DNA from: Pirellulales bacterium
Lineage (GTDB): Bacteria > Planctomycetota > Planctomycetia > Pirellulales > JADZDJ01
Assembly (NCBI GenBank): GCA_035656635.1
Contig: DASRSD010000134.1
Coordinates: 1 to 53,012 of the forward strand
Length of the DNA stretch: 53,012 nt
Reading direction: 5' to 3'
Position numbers and translations under genes: made by a program. Position 1 is the first letter of the stretch; every line of letters begins with the position of its first letter. Below, in pieces: positions 8,324-16,972 of the stretch. The notes under the pieces are model-generated. The model saw only the letters and a list, made by a program, of their open reading frames with translations. It was not told the DNA's origin and ran no database searches.

Positions 8324-10252
8324 ATGGGCTTTTCCATGGCGTCGATCCCGGAACAAAAGACGGACCTTCCGCAGGCATTCCGCCGGCTGTTAAGCCAGGC
8401 GATCATTCTGCCGCTGACGCTGGCATTTTTGGTGGGCGCGGTATTTGTGTGGCAAGTTTCGATGTTATTGTCTGTCAACGAAGCCGTCGAGAGGTCCGAT
8501 CGTATCACCGATGTGACAAATCAGGTGCAAATGCTGATGGTCGACATGGAGACCGGCCTGCGGGCCTACGTCATTACCCAAGACGCCACGTTTTTGGAGC
8601 CGTTTGACCAAGCCCTACCACCGCTCGAGGAAAATATCCAAGAGCTGCGACAATCGTTATCTGCAAAACCCGAAGCATTGGTCGTTTTGGATCGAATTAT
8701 CGACTCGTCGAAACAGTGGCAGCAGTACGCGACAATGGTCAAATCCAAAATCGCGCAGCGCGAGGATGCCCGGTCGACAATTCTTACGGGCACCGGCAAA
8801 AGGCTGATGGATGCAGTTCGCCAAGATGTGAAGCAACTGGTGGATCAGGAAACCATATTGCGCCAGCAGTTGTCGCACACCGCGCGGCTGCGGGCGAGGG
8901 TGGTGCTGTCCACCAGCATAGGGTTGTGCGTGGCGATTGGAATTTTATCCGCCTTTCTGGCCCGTCGGCAACTGTTTGCCGCCGCAAAAACGTATACCGA
9001 AGCGCTCCGAAGCGCCCGCGAAAGTGAACAGGATAAATCGAAGTTACTGGCCAACGAACGTACTTTGCGGAGTGCGGCAGAACACGCGAACCGCATGAAA
9101 GACGAGTTTTTGTCAACGCTGTCGCACGAATTGCGCACTCCGTTGAATGCGATTCTCGGCTGGTCGCAACTGCTACGGCAAAACGGCAACGAGTCGCAGG
9201 AGTTGTCGCAGGGCCTGGAAACGATCGAGCGGAATGCGCGGCTACAGACGCAATTGATCGAAGATCTGCTGGACATGAGCCGGATTATTTCCGGAAAAAT
9301 CCGGATCGACATTCAACGCGTAGCGCCGGTCGCCTTTATTGAAGCGGCCATTCAAAGCATCAAGCCGGCGGCTGAGGCCAAGGAAATTAGGATCGAGCAG
9401 ATTCTGGATCAGCACGCGGGCCCCATTTCCGGCGACCCCGCCCGATTGCAGCAAGTGCTGTGGAACCTGTTATCCAACGCCGTCAAATTCACTCCCAAGG
9501 GCGGGAAAGTGCAAGTCCGTTTGGAACGAGTCAATTCGCATCTTGAAATCACCGTCGCCGACACCGGGCAAGGAATCAAGCCCGAATTCTTGCCTTACGT
9601 GTTCGATCGCTTCCGGCAAGCCGATGCCAGCACGACCCGTAGTTATAGCGGCTTGGGACTGGGCCTGGCGATTGTGAAGCAATTGGTTGAATTGCATGGG
9701 GGCGGCGTTCGGGTGAAAAGCCCCGGAGAGGGAAAGGGGACCACGTTTGTCGTGAATTTGCCATTGGTGGTTGTCCATTCGCCGGTAGAGGATGAAACAC
9801 GACTGCATCCCAAAACCCCTTCTACCATGCCGTTTGACTATCGGGCAACCAACTTGAACGGAGTCAAAATTCTGGTCGTGGACGATCAATTGGATGCGCG
9901 CGAATTAATTAAGCATGTTCTTGAGGAGCGCGGGGGCAAAGTTATCACCGCAGCCTCGGCGGACGAAGGCCTCCCGCTTTTGGAGCGAGAAAAGCCGAAC
10001 GTATTGCTGAGCGATATTGGCATGCCGGAAGTCGACGGCTTTCAGTTTCTCAAACAAGTTCGCGCCCTTAGTTCGGAAAAAGGGGGCTTAACTCCTGCAA
10101 TTGCTTTGACGGCGTTCGCCCGATCGGAAGACCGAACCCGCGCGATGCTGGCCGGTTTTGTCGTCTATATTACCAAGCCTGTCGAGCCGGCTGAACTCGT
10201 GGCGACCGTGGCGTCGGTGGCGGGCCGAATTGGCAACGCACAAACTTCCTAG
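8324..10252 (+). CDS. CHASE3-type hybrid sensor histidine kinase with receiver domain
   Basis: About 642 residues from the ATG at 8324; a second ATG at 8336 is equally possible, and a TTG at 8249 would extend the frame, but none has a good ribosome binding site. Order: transmembrane helix, CHASE3 sensor (VNEAVERSDRITDV...DMETGLRAYVITQD), second helix, coiled linker, HisKA with H268 in LSHELRTPLN, ATPase domain (NLLSNAVKFT, DTGQGI, GLGLGLAIVKQ), and a C-terminal receiver with D564 in LLSDIGMPEVDG. No output domain, so the receiver must pass phosphate on, plausibly through the free HPt protein at 16973. It is convergent with the next hybrid kinase (31 bases between stops). Confidence 0.92.
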   Translation: MGFSMASIPEQKTDLPQAFRRLLSQAIILPLTLAFLVGAVFVWQVSMLLSVNEAVERSDRITDVTNQVQMLMVDMETGLRAYVITQDATFLEPFDQALPPLEENIQELRQSLSAKPEALVVLDRIIDSSKQWQQYATMVKSKIAQREDARSTILTGTGKRLMDAVRQDVKQLVDQETILRQQLSHTARLRARVVLSTSIGLCVAIGILSAFLARRQLFAAAKTYTEALRSARESEQDKSKLLANERTLRSAAEHANRMKDEFLSTLSHELRTPLNAILGWSQLLRQNGNESQELSQGLETIERNARLQTQLIEDLLDMSRIISGKIRIDIQRVAPVAFIEAAIQSIKPAAEAKEIRIEQILDQHAGPISGDPARLQQVLWNLLSNAVKFTPKGGKVQVRLERVNSHLEITVADTGQGIKPEFLPYVFDRFRQADASTTRSYSGLGLGLAIVKQLVELHGGGVRVKSPGEGKGTTFVVNLPLVVVHSPVEDETRLHPKTPSTMPFDYRATNLNGVKILVVDDQLDARELIKHVLEERGGKVITAASADEGLPLLEREKPNVLLSDIGMPEVDGFQFLKQVRALSSEKGGLTPAIALTAFARSEDRTRAMLAGFVVYITKPVEPAELVATVASVAGRIGNAQTS

Positions 10253-10283
10253 AGCATGGGGACGCCTATTTTCCTGCGCCATT

Positions 10284-12620
10284 TCACTGGGCCACACGAC
10301 CTGCCGTCGCTTCGTCCGCAGAGGAAAAACTTATGACCTTTTCCAAGTCCTCTAGGCTGATCGGCTTGATCAGGTGGTAATTGAAGCCGGCCTCTTTCGC
10401 CCGTTTGCGGTGGCTTTCTTGCCCGTACCCAGACAAGGCCACGAGGACAACTCCCACGAGATCCGGCTCTTGCCGCACGCGCCGGGCAAACTCGTAGCCA
10501 TCCATTTTCGGCATGGCAATGTCGGAGATGATCATATCGGGCCGTTCCCTGCGGGCATTCTGCAAAGCGGTAGCCGCGTCGTGGTTTATGGATACGCGAT
10601 GTCCTAGTTTTTCCAGAAGCTTGCCCAAGACGAAGACAGAATCTCGGGTATCGTCGACAATCATGATCCGGCGCGGAGGCGTCGCGGCCTTGTCCCCCAG
10701 AGCCGGCGTAACCTGCACGGGGCTCAGTGGCGCGGCTTGTGCCAAAGGCAATCGCACGACAAATTCGGATCCTTTTCCTAAGCCAGCGCTAAACGCTTCA
10801 ATTTTGCCATCATGCAATTGCACCAGATTTTTTGCCAGCGTGAGGCCAATTCCCAGACCGCCATGAGCGCGATCCAAAGTTTGTTCGCCTTGGGCAAACA
10901 TATTGAAAACTTTGGAGAGCATGTCGGGAGCAATTCCTAATCCGTTATCGCGCACCGACACGACCGCCAACTGGCCTTCCTGCCGGCCATTGATCCAAAC
11001 CTGCCCGCCATGAGGGGTATATTTGGCGGCATTATTCAACAAGTTGGCGACAACCTGAGCCAGCCGCAGGGGATCGGCCTGCAAGAGGATGGGTTCCGTG
11101 GGGACGCTGATCGCCAGTTGGTGCCCTGCGGCATCCAGCAGCGGCATGCTGGTTTCAATGGCGCTGCGCAAAATAGCAGCCAATTCGACCGATTCCTTGC
11201 GGAGCTCGATTTTATTGCGCGTGATCCGCGAAACTTCAAGCAGATCGTCAACGAGCCGAACCAGGTGGTTGACTTGTCGCTCCATGATTCCGCACACGCG
11301 TTCCGTGGTTGGACTCAGCTCGCCGGACATCCGCAAAATGTGCAGCGAGTTGCTAATGGGCGCCAGCGGATTGCGCAATTCGTGGGCCAGCGTTGCTAAA
11401 AACTCATCTTTGCGAGAATCCAAATCGCGCAGTGCCTGTTCGGCTTTCACACGCTGGGTGATATCGATCGCCATGCCGCCCACCATGGTCGGCTTGCCAT
11501 CGGCGGCTGGAATTGGAAATTTGCTGACGATGGAATGGTGCACGCCGTCGACTTGCTGCAGGGCCTCCACGGTTTCCACGCCGGCGCCGGCGGAAAGTGC
11601 CCGATGATCGTTTTCGCAAAATTGGGCGGCAATTTCGGGTGGAAAAATGTCGCGATCGCTTTTGCCCAGCAGCTCTGCTTTGGTTCGGCCAAAGGCCTTT
11701 TCCGCTGCGTCGTTGACGAACACGTAACGCCCGTTGGAATCTTTAATCCAGGCCAGTCCGGGCAAATACTGCATAAAATTGGCAAATCGTTGTTCACTTT
11801 CGCGAAGCGCAGCTTCGACCAGCTTTCGCTCCGTAATGTCGCGCGCTACTTTGGAAGCGCCGACAATGTGGCCGGAACGATCGCGCACAGAGGAGATCGC
11901 GAGCGAAATGTCCAATCGCCGGCCGTTTTTTGCGATGCGCACCGTTTCGAAATGGTCGATCCGCTCCCCCCGCCCAATTTTTTCGATGATGGCCGTTTCC
12001 TCGTGTTGGCGCTCGGGTGGAATAATGAGGGTAATCGGTTGGCCGATGGCTTCCTTGGCCGAATACCCAAAGATTCTTTCCGCGCCAGCATTCCAGGAAA
12101 GGATTCGGCCCTCGAGCGTTTTGCTGATAATGGCGTCATCGGAAGATTTAACAATGGCCGCTAGTAATGCTTGGGCGGTGGTGCCGTGGGCTTGCTCAGT
12201 AATATCGATCAATACATTGAGCGCACCAGTCAACTTGCCGGAGGCATCGTGGAGGGGGCTTACATGAGCGAGCACAGTGGAGCGGAAGCCGTCTGGCCGC
12301 TCGATAATAATTTCTTGGCGGATGTACGCTTTGCCGGTTTGTAGACCCAGTGCCATCCAGCACTGATCGTGAGGGACCGGTGTGCCATCGGCCAGGAAGA
12401 GCTTAAAGGAACCGCAAAAGCGGTCGACCGGATCGTTCAATTTCGGCTGGCGTCCCCACAGCTCGACCGCCTGAGCATTAAAGTAGGTAATCAGACCGTT
12501 GGCATCGCAAATATACGCGCCGGCAGGAAACCGATCTAAAATCTCCCGAAACTGCAGTTCGACAGGAGTGGAGAACGGTTCCGAATTGTCATGCGGAGGA
12601 TTGGAAGACGCGGGTTGCAT
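10284..12620 (-). CDS. Triple-PAS hybrid histidine kinase with receiver domain
   Basis: About 778 residues with the start at 12620 (MQPASSNPPHD); in-frame ATGs at 12647 and 12695 are alternatives. There is no transmembrane segment, so it is cytoplasmic. Three PAS domains occupy about 23-143, 151-267 and 275-390, the last two ending in the ARDITER / AIDITQR signatures that link PAS to output helices. HisKA has H413 in LAHELRNPLAPI, the ATPase domain has NLLNNAAKYT, DNGLGIAP and GGLGIGLTLAK, and the C-terminal receiver has D700 in IISDIAMPKMDG. Like the CHASE3 kinase, it ends in a receiver without output domain, which fits a phosphorelay. PAS domains suggest redox or small-molecule sensing, but no ligand can be read from sequence. 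Confidence 0.92.
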   Translation of the reverse strand: MQPASSNPPHDNSEPFSTPVELQFREILDRFPAGAYICDANGLITYFNAQAVELWGRQPKLNDPVDRFCGSFKLFLADGTPVPHDQCWMALGLQTGKAYIRQEIIIERPDGFRSTVLAHVSPLHDASGKLTGALNVLIDITEQAHGTTAQALLAAIVKSSDDAIISKTLEGRILSWNAGAERIFGYSAKEAIGQPITLIIPPERQHEETAIIEKIGRGERIDHFETVRIAKNGRRLDISLAISSVRDRSGHIVGASKVARDITERKLVEAALRESEQRFANFMQYLPGLAWIKDSNGRYVFVNDAAEKAFGRTKAELLGKSDRDIFPPEIAAQFCENDHRALSAGAGVETVEALQQVDGVHHSIVSKFPIPAADGKPTMVGGMAIDITQRVKAEQALRDLDSRKDEFLATLAHELRNPLAPISNSLHILRMSGELSPTTERVCGIMERQVNHLVRLVDDLLEVSRITRNKIELRKESVELAAILRSAIETSMPLLDAAGHQLAISVPTEPILLQADPLRLAQVVANLLNNAAKYTPHGGQVWINGRQEGQLAVVSVRDNGLGIAPDMLSKVFNMFAQGEQTLDRAHGGLGIGLTLAKNLVQLHDGKIEAFSAGLGKGSEFVVRLPLAQAAPLSPVQVTPALGDKAATPPRRIMIVDDTRDSVFVLGKLLEKLGHRVSINHDAATALQNARRERPDMIISDIAMPKMDGYEFARRVRQEPDLVGVVLVALSGYGQESHRKRAKEAGFNYHLIKPISLEDLEKVISFSSADEATAGRVAQ

Positions 12621-13095
12621 TTTCTTTGTGTCGCCGTGGGCGTACATCAAGCATTGATGAATCAAATTTTTTTTAGTTTTTTGTGCGGGGCGCAATAAGC
12701 ACTGCGAAAAATCTCCCTGGACTGGCTACATAACTTCCAGCTTGGCTAAAAAGGAACCAATGGGCAAGATGCCCGACTTATATCGGATGCATAATGAGAA
12801 GTAAAAAAACAGAGCGTGCGGGATTTATTGCGACGCTGCTCCATTAAGCAAATTCCAAACCAAAAGCTGGGCCAGTATGTGAAGATTGTTGGCAATCCAC
12901 CAGCATTCATCTCGGATTCACGTTGCGGCTGCCGTGAAAATCGAAACCGGCACTCAATTCGCGGGCATTTTTGGGCAGCGGGTTTTGAACCTTTCATTGC
13001 GGTTTTTCTAATCGGGCTATAGGCAGTCGAAAAGTGCCAATTTAGCCGCTTGAAGGTCAGGTTAACGTGGTTATGGGCGAATAGAGAAGAGTGAA
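12621..13095. other. 475-base gap between hybrid kinase and NtrC-type regulator; divergent promoter region
   Basis: Both flanking genes read outward, so their promoters must lie here. Short frames on either strand have no recognisable domain. A small dyad, GGGCA-AGA-TGCCC, lies at 12762-12774. Two weak sigma-54-like strings are present on the plus strand (12889-12905 and 12947-12963), each with the GG-N10-GC core but a poor -12 element; I do not call them. I see no other feature. Confidence 0.4.
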
Positions 13096-14550
13096 ATGCC
13101 AAAATTATTAGCCATTGACGATGACCGCTCGGTATTACGTCTCATCGAACAAGCATTCGCAAAATCGTCCTTTTCCGTTTTGTCGGCGGGTTGCGTCCAC
13201 GATGGACTGGAATTGATCGCGGAAAATCCAGATGTCGTGCTGCTGGATATGATGTTGCCCGATGTTTCGGGACTGGAGGCGGCCCGGCAAATTCACAGTA
13301 TGGATCCACAGTTGCCGGTGATGTTCATGACGACGTGCGGCAACAGCGAATTGGCCATCGAGGCCATGAAAATCGGCGCCTACGACTACTTGTTGAAGCC
13401 GCTCGATTTGCCGACGCTGAGGGGGTCTGTAGAGCGTGCCCTGGCGATTCGACGTCGCGTGGGCGAGCCATCGCAAGCCCAAACCTTGCGGGATGACGAC
13501 ACACACACCGAGCAAATTATCGGCCAGAGTCCCCAGATGCAGGAAGTGTTCAAGGCCATCGGCCGGGTGGCGCCACAAGATACAACAGTGCTTATTTTGG
13601 GCGAAAGCGGCACCGGCAAAGAGTTGGTGGCGCGGGCTATTTACCATCACAGCGACCGGGCAGCGGGGCCATTTTTAGCAGTAAATTGCGCCGCAATTCC
13701 GGAATCGCTGCTGGAAAGCGAATTGTTTGGGCACGAGAAAGGGGCATTCACCGGGGCCCATCAGCGCCGCGTGGGCAAGTTCGAGCAATGTTCCGGCGGC
13801 ACCATTTTTTTGGACGAAGTCGGCGATATGTCGCCGTTGGTTCAAAGTAAGGTCTTACGCGTTCTACAAGAGCAGCAATTTGAACGCGTGGGTGGTTCGG
13901 AAACGATCCAGGCGAACGTTCGGGTGATTGCTGCCACCAACCGCGACTTGCCGCAATTGGTGATACAAAAGCAATTTCGCGAGGATTTGTATTACCGGCT
14001 CAATGGATTTTTGATTCGAATTCCACCCTTGCGAGACAGAAATGGTGATTTGGCGATTTTGTTGCAGTATTTTTTACGGCGATTAAATCAAGAATTGGAG
14101 AAAAATGTTCGTGAATTTTCTCCGGATGTTTTGACGGTGCTGATGCATTATCCTTGGCCCGGAAATGTACGCGAACTAGAAACGGTGGTTCGGCAGTGTT
14201 TGTTGCAGTCGACTGGGCCGGTGATTTTGCCCGAGTTTATGCCGGAATCAGTACTCAACGAAAGCTGGACGGAAAGGCTTACAGGCATTCCAAGCAGCGA
14301 TTTGAAACCACTCGTTGACCGTTGCTTTCAGGACGAATCACGCTCGCTGTATCCCACAGCAGTGGAATTAATGGATCGCTATTTACTTGCCCGCACTTTG
14401 CGGCATACGAATGGAAATCAATCCAAGGCCGCAAAAATGTTAGGAATTACGCGCGCCAGCTTACGGCGAAAATTGCATGCGCGGAACATGTCGGTGGAGT
14501 CGGCCATTTCGGTGAAGTGCGATAACGACATGAACACGCCGGCGACATAG
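13096..14550 (+). CDS. NtrC-family sigma-54-dependent response regulator, orphan
   Basis: 484 residues. The receiver has D51 (VVLLDMMLPD) and K101 (LLKPLD). The AAA+ domain has Walker A GESGTGKE (169-176), GAFTGA (216-221) and IFLDEVGDMS as Walker B. The C-terminal Fis-type helix-turn-helix is NQSKAAKMLGITRASLRRKL. No kinase is directly adjacent in the same operon, but two hybrid kinases precede it and an HPt gene follows. It is a close paralogue of the regulator at 18563: long stretches around Walker A, GHEKG, VGDMSP and REDLYYRLNGF are identical. A GAAGAG-type ribosome binding site lies just before the ATG. The immediate downstream gene (DUF1328) carries a sigma-54 promoter, making it a natural target. 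Confidence 0.93.
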   Translation: MPKLLAIDDDRSVLRLIEQAFAKSSFSVLSAGCVHDGLELIAENPDVVLLDMMLPDVSGLEAARQIHSMDPQLPVMFMTTCGNSELAIEAMKIGAYDYLLKPLDLPTLRGSVERALAIRRRVGEPSQAQTLRDDDTHTEQIIGQSPQMQEVFKAIGRVAPQDTTVLILGESGTGKELVARAIYHHSDRAAGPFLAVNCAAIPESLLESELFGHEKGAFTGAHQRRVGKFEQCSGGTIFLDEVGDMSPLVQSKVLRVLQEQQFERVGGSETIQANVRVIAATNRDLPQLVIQKQFREDLYYRLNGFLIRIPPLRDRNGDLAILLQYFLRRLNQELEKNVREFSPDVLTVLMHYPWPGNVRELETVVRQCLLQSTGPVILPEFMPESVLNESWTERLTGIPSSDLKPLVDRCFQDESRSLYPTAVELMDRYLLARTLRHTNGNQSKAAKMLGITRASLRRKLHARNMSVESAISVKCDNDMNTPAT

Positions 14551-14625
14551 CTTGACGAATAACGGCCAAGCCCGCTGCATCGTTTGATTAACATCCAAAC
14601 AGATTTTCCATCATCTGCTAAGCGT

Positions 14626-14642
14626 TTGGCACGCGGCGTGCT
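14626..14642 (+). promoter_or_regulatory. Sigma-54 promoter of the DUF1328 gene
   Basis: TTGGCACGCGGCGTGCT matches TTGGCACG-N4-TTGCT with one mismatch (G for the first T of the -12 element). GG and GC are separated by exactly ten bases. Transcription would start near 14653, about 70 bases before the ATG at 14724. GCTAAGCG, a sequence related to one upstream of two other promoters here, lies immediately upstream. Confidence 0.85.
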
Positions 14643-14723
14643 TGTTTTTGGTGTTGTACTTGGCGCGCCGGCTCAAAGGGGCAATCGCTTGGCGGCTCGC
14701 CCTGGAATAAAGGAGAACCGATC

Positions 14724-14894
14724 ATGTTATATTGGGCTGTAGTGTTTTTCATTGTGGCAATTTTTGCGGGTGCTTTCGGATTTTTGGGCTTAGCGGCGGG
14801 AGCTGCTGAGATTGCCAGAATTTTATTCTTCATTTTCTTGGCGCTGTTCGTCGTGAGCTTGCTGACTGGCATGCGTCCTCGAGGAACCGTCTGA
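14724..14894 (+). CDS. DUF1328 (YtjA-like) small membrane protein
   Basis: 56 residues, almost entirely two hydrophobic helices: MLYWAVVFFIVAIFAG, then FGFLGLAAGAAEIARILFFIFLALFVVSLLTG. This pattern (LYWAxxFFIVAIxAGxxGFxGxAxGAxxIA) is diagnostic of DUF1328. An AAAGGAG ribosome binding site sits nine bases before the ATG. Family members are inner-membrane proteins often induced by general stress; their molecular role is unknown. Here a near-consensus sigma-54 promoter precedes the gene and an NtrC-type regulator lies directly upstream. A strong hairpin without a T-run follows the stop codon. Confidence 0.92.
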   Translation: MLYWAVVFFIVAIFAGAFGFLGLAAGAAEIARILFFIFLALFVVSLLTGMRPRGTV

Positions 14895-14903
14895 GACATG
14901 TCG

Positions 14904-14939
14904 CCACCTTCCACTGACAAGGAATGTCAGTGGAAGTGG
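14904..14939 (+). other. Long perfect hairpin after the DUF1328 gene
   Basis: TTCCACTGACA (14909-14919) and TGTCAGTGGAA (14925-14935) pair perfectly over 11 bases with a five-base AGGAA loop; CCAC and GTGG outside extend the stem with one bulged C. There is no T-run on either side, so it is not a standard intrinsic terminator. It may be a 3'-end stabiliser or processing site. The loop carries the GGA core of CsrA binding sites (AGGAA), notable because csrA lies 2.8 kb away. Confidence 0.6.
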
Positions 14940-15069
14940 AAGCGACCGCATTCTAACGCGGCCTTCGATTCGGCATATGAGAAGGCGTCGAGAAGCCTTC
15001 CGTGAAGCTTGATCGCTTTTCTTGGCTGCCAACCACTAGGAAATTTGCGTCCGGGGGATTTCTGTGCGC

Positions 15070-15107
15070 AAAAAAGCCGCCTTTGCGACCCGCGACGCAA
15101 AGGCGGC
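15070..15107 (-). terminator. Intrinsic terminator of the Gly-rich protein gene
   Basis: Read on the minus strand, a 12-base stem (GCCGCCTTTGCG with CGCAAAGGCGGC) closes an eight-base loop and is followed by TTTTTT. It lies about 125 bases after the stop at 15231 and also protects the convergent DUF1328 gene. Confidence 0.9.
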
Positions 15108-15230
15108 AGAGAAATGAGGAAGCAGTTCAGCGATCACTGGTTGGCGCGCAAACCACCGCCAATCTCGGGGTTTACGCAGGCACTTGTATCACCGCCGACC
15201 TCCTCCTCGAAAATTGCTTGCCGTACTCTT

Positions 15231-16202
15231 TTATCCATTCGGCATGCCTTGGGCCGGCATGGTTCCGGCCGGTGAGGCTGAATTCGCATTATTGGAATTT
15301 CGCAAGGAACGACTATCTGGGGAATAATCTCTCCGATATCGTCGTCCATTTTCGTCAACGTAGTAACCGGACTGATTGCGATTCATATAATCGCCCCGAT
15401 ATGCTGTGCGATATTGCGTGGGCTGGTATTCGTCGGGATTGTAGCGATTCCAGTTGTTGCCTCGATAAAACATCCAATAGTTACCGGGCATCCAATACCA
15501 CCATTCGCCATTATTGAAAGTGAATCGCCAATCGTCAGGCCCATTCTGGCGAGATGAATTTGTCGGCAACCGGTTGGCGTTGAATTGATTGGTTTGCGGC
15601 TGATTGGGATTGAGGGTATTGTCCATGCTGCCGCCTCCTCCTAGCGCGTTCGTTGCCGTGCCGTTCGCCGTATTGACATTCGATTGATTCCCCGGCGGTA
15701 GCAGCGCAGATCCAGCACCAGTGCGGCTGTTCGGTCCGGTGTTTGGTTGATTTTGTAAGGCATTCGAAGGAGGCACGGGCACATTGCCGGTGGCGTTGGC
15801 GCCCCCCGTGCTATTGTTTGAACCAAAATTGGTGGACGGCCCAGTGTTTGGCTGATTTTCCAAGGCGTTCGGCTGAGCCATGGGAACATTTCCAGAAGTT
15901 CCTGGCACCCCATTTTCCGTCGGAGTATTCCCCGACGATCCGGGCATGCCATTCATAGAGTTTGTATTGCCCGACATTCCGGGCGCGCCTTGAGCAGATG
16001 CGCCACCGCCCGACTGGCCGGCTCCTGAGGTCCCAGTTCCGCCGCTGGTTCCACTGGCAGCCCCGCCACCTCCTGTTCCGGCACCTGCTGCTCCTACTCC
16101 TCCGGCCCCGCTGCCTCCTCCCGCTCCCGCAGCGAAAACTGAACTGACGCCAAATGCAACGCATCCAAGTGCAAGGGCAACGGCAGAAATGCGAAGTCTC
16201 AT
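15231..16202 (-). CDS. Secreted Gly/Asn/Pro-rich protein with C-terminal Trp/Tyr-rich module
   Basis: 323 residues. A signal peptide (about 1-24, ending SSVFAAG) is followed by a Gly/Ala/Ser-rich stretch to about 110. An Asn/Pro/Gly-rich region contains an imperfect repeat, PNALENQPNTGPSTN and SNALQNQPNTGPNS. A C-terminal module, about 225-300, is rich in aromatic residues (WRFTFNNGEWWYWMPGNYWMFYRGNNW, given here as the region around residues 225-252) and charged Tyr/Arg repeats. Similar 'NNGEWWYWMP' modules occur in planctomycete envelope proteins of unknown function. It probably acts outside the cytoplasmic membrane. A near-perfect sigma-54 promoter precedes it and an intrinsic terminator follows, so it is a single-gene unit. 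Confidence 0.75.
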   Translation of the reverse strand: MRLRISAVALALGCVAFGVSSVFAAGAGGGSGAGGVGAAGAGTGGGGAASGTSGGTGTSGAGQSGGGASAQGAPGMSGNTNSMNGMPGSSGNTPTENGVPGTSGNVPMAQPNALENQPNTGPSTNFGSNNSTGGANATGNVPVPPSNALQNQPNTGPNSRTGAGSALLPPGNQSNVNTANGTATNALGGGGSMDNTLNPNQPQTNQFNANRLPTNSSRQNGPDDWRFTFNNGEWWYWMPGNYWMFYRGNNWNRYNPDEYQPTQYRTAYRGDYMNRNQSGYYVDENGRRYRRDYSPDSRSLRNSNNANSASPAGTMPAQGMPNG

Positions 16203-16245
16203 ATATTAACTCTTTTGCAGATTTTCCAGTTTGGGTTCAGTTTCT

Positions 16246-16262
16246 TGCAAACCCTGTGCCAG
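16246..16262 (-). promoter_or_regulatory. Sigma-54 promoter of the Gly-rich secreted protein gene
   Basis: On the minus strand CTGGCACAGGGTTTGCA fits the -24/-12 consensus at all conserved positions (TGGCA and TTGCA, GG-N10-GC). The start of transcription would be near 16235, some 33 bases before the ATG at 16202. GCACTTAGC (plus-strand reading) lies 38 bases upstream at 16300-16308 and recurs upstream of the DUF883-like promoter. Confidence 0.87.
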
Positions 16263-16356
16263 TGAAATTTGAATGATTGGGCTTTAGTTTGTGGGGAAAG
16301 CACTTAGCAAAACTCAACACTTTGGTCGCCAGCGCTCCAGAGTGATTCCAATGGGT

Positions 16357-16647
16357 TCAACCAGCCACAGCCGGCCACAATCGCACTGGCGGCGCGGATT
16401 TCGACGGATGCCATGTAACTTCCAGCTCGTCTCGCACTTGGCGAACACCGGCGACCCGTTGGCAACAACTGATGCACAACTGCCTTTCGTGGAAGGATTT
16501 GACTCTTCCTCGAATGGTGATAACCCCTTGCTGCGATTCGACTTTCACACGTCTCAGTTGCGCAAAATGCTTTTGTCCTAAGAAAATGCTCACGCGCCGC
16601 TCAAGTTCTCGGTCAAGATTGCTAACATTTTCGATTTCTCGCAGCAT
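16357..16647 (-). CDS. BON-domain protein
   Basis: 96 residues, nearly all one BON domain: a helix (NLDRELERRVSIFL), VKVESQQGVITIRGRVKSFHERQLC, then VAGVRQVRDELEV. 'V...G.I.L.G.V.S......A......GV..V...L' is the BON signature. BON domains bind membranes or other envelope components and are common in osmotic-shock proteins such as OsmY. There is no signal peptide, so this copy may be cytoplasmic or peripheral. Two adjacent cysteines (SCCQ) within the domain are unusual. A sigma-54-like promoter lies about 80-95 bases upstream. Confidence 0.85.
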   Translation of the reverse strand: MLREIENVSNLDRELERRVSIFLGQKHFAQLRRVKVESQQGVITIRGRVKSFHERQLCISCCQRVAGVRQVRDELEVTWHPSKSAPPVRLWPAVAG

Positions 16648-16972
16648 AATTGGGTCCGCCCTATAAGTTTTGCAATCTTGCCCCGTAGGCTCGGAATGCC
16701 TGAATAAAAACCGGCCTTAGCAAGTTGCAACTTTTATGCCGGCCTTGCAGCTGCGCACGTTTATGAGATGGGGAAATGGCTACTTCAAGAACAGCCTTTA
16801 AGAAGAAGAGGGGAAGACCACCCGCCCTTGTTGCGCAAGCTAATGCAGGCACATTTTTTGCATGTTCAAACCAAGTATTGGGCGCTTCTGAGTAACTGCG
16901 CCATTACAAATTCGATACAAATTTGGCGCGGGAATACTGTAAAATCAGGATCAGCCTCAAGGGAAAAAAGTT
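16648..16972. other. 325-base gap between divergent BON and HPt genes
   Basis: Contains the BON sigma-54-like promoter (16726-16742), which overlaps a perfect 12-base palindrome, AAGTTGCAACTT (16722-16733). CCGGC/GCCGG arms on either side followed by TTTTTATT on the minus strand give a weak terminator-like shape. No convincing gene is present. No clear sigma-54 promoter faces the HPt gene. Confidence 0.5.
16726..16742 (-). promoter_or_regulatory. Probable sigma-54 promoter of the BON gene
   Basis: On the minus strand CCGGCATAAAAGTTGCA has GGCA at -24, TTGCA at -12 and the exact ten-base GG-GC spacing. The bases before GG (CC) deviate from TT, but the same CCGGCAT form precedes treZ and the gene at 24709. 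Transcription would begin near 16714. Confidence 0.65.

Larger units (their letters stand above)
14895..15230. other. 336-base gap with two RNA hairpins
   Basis: Lies between the convergent DUF1328 and Gly-rich protein genes. It holds the hairpin at 14904-14939 and the minus-strand terminator at 15070-15107. Frames crossing it, such as 15002-15517 on the plus strand, run through the terminator and antisense to the Gly-rich gene and show no domain. I see nothing else. Confidence 0.6.

Noticed and set aside
12889-12963. Two sigma-54-like strings upstream of the 13096 regulator (TTGGCAATCCACCAGCA and CCGGCACTCAATTCGCG)
   Set aside because: Both have the GG-N10-GC core and a fair -24 element, but the -12 elements (CAGCA, TCGCG) are poor and two such hits in 475 bases are near chance expectation.
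12746-13102. 118-codon minus-strand and 68-codon plus-strand frames in the kinase/regulator gap
   Set aside because: No ribosome binding site, no domain, and they overlap the region that must hold divergent promoters.
15002-15517. 171-codon plus-strand frame
   Set aside because: It runs through the minus-strand terminator and then antisense to the Gly-rich gene; composition is that of a shadow frame with no domain.
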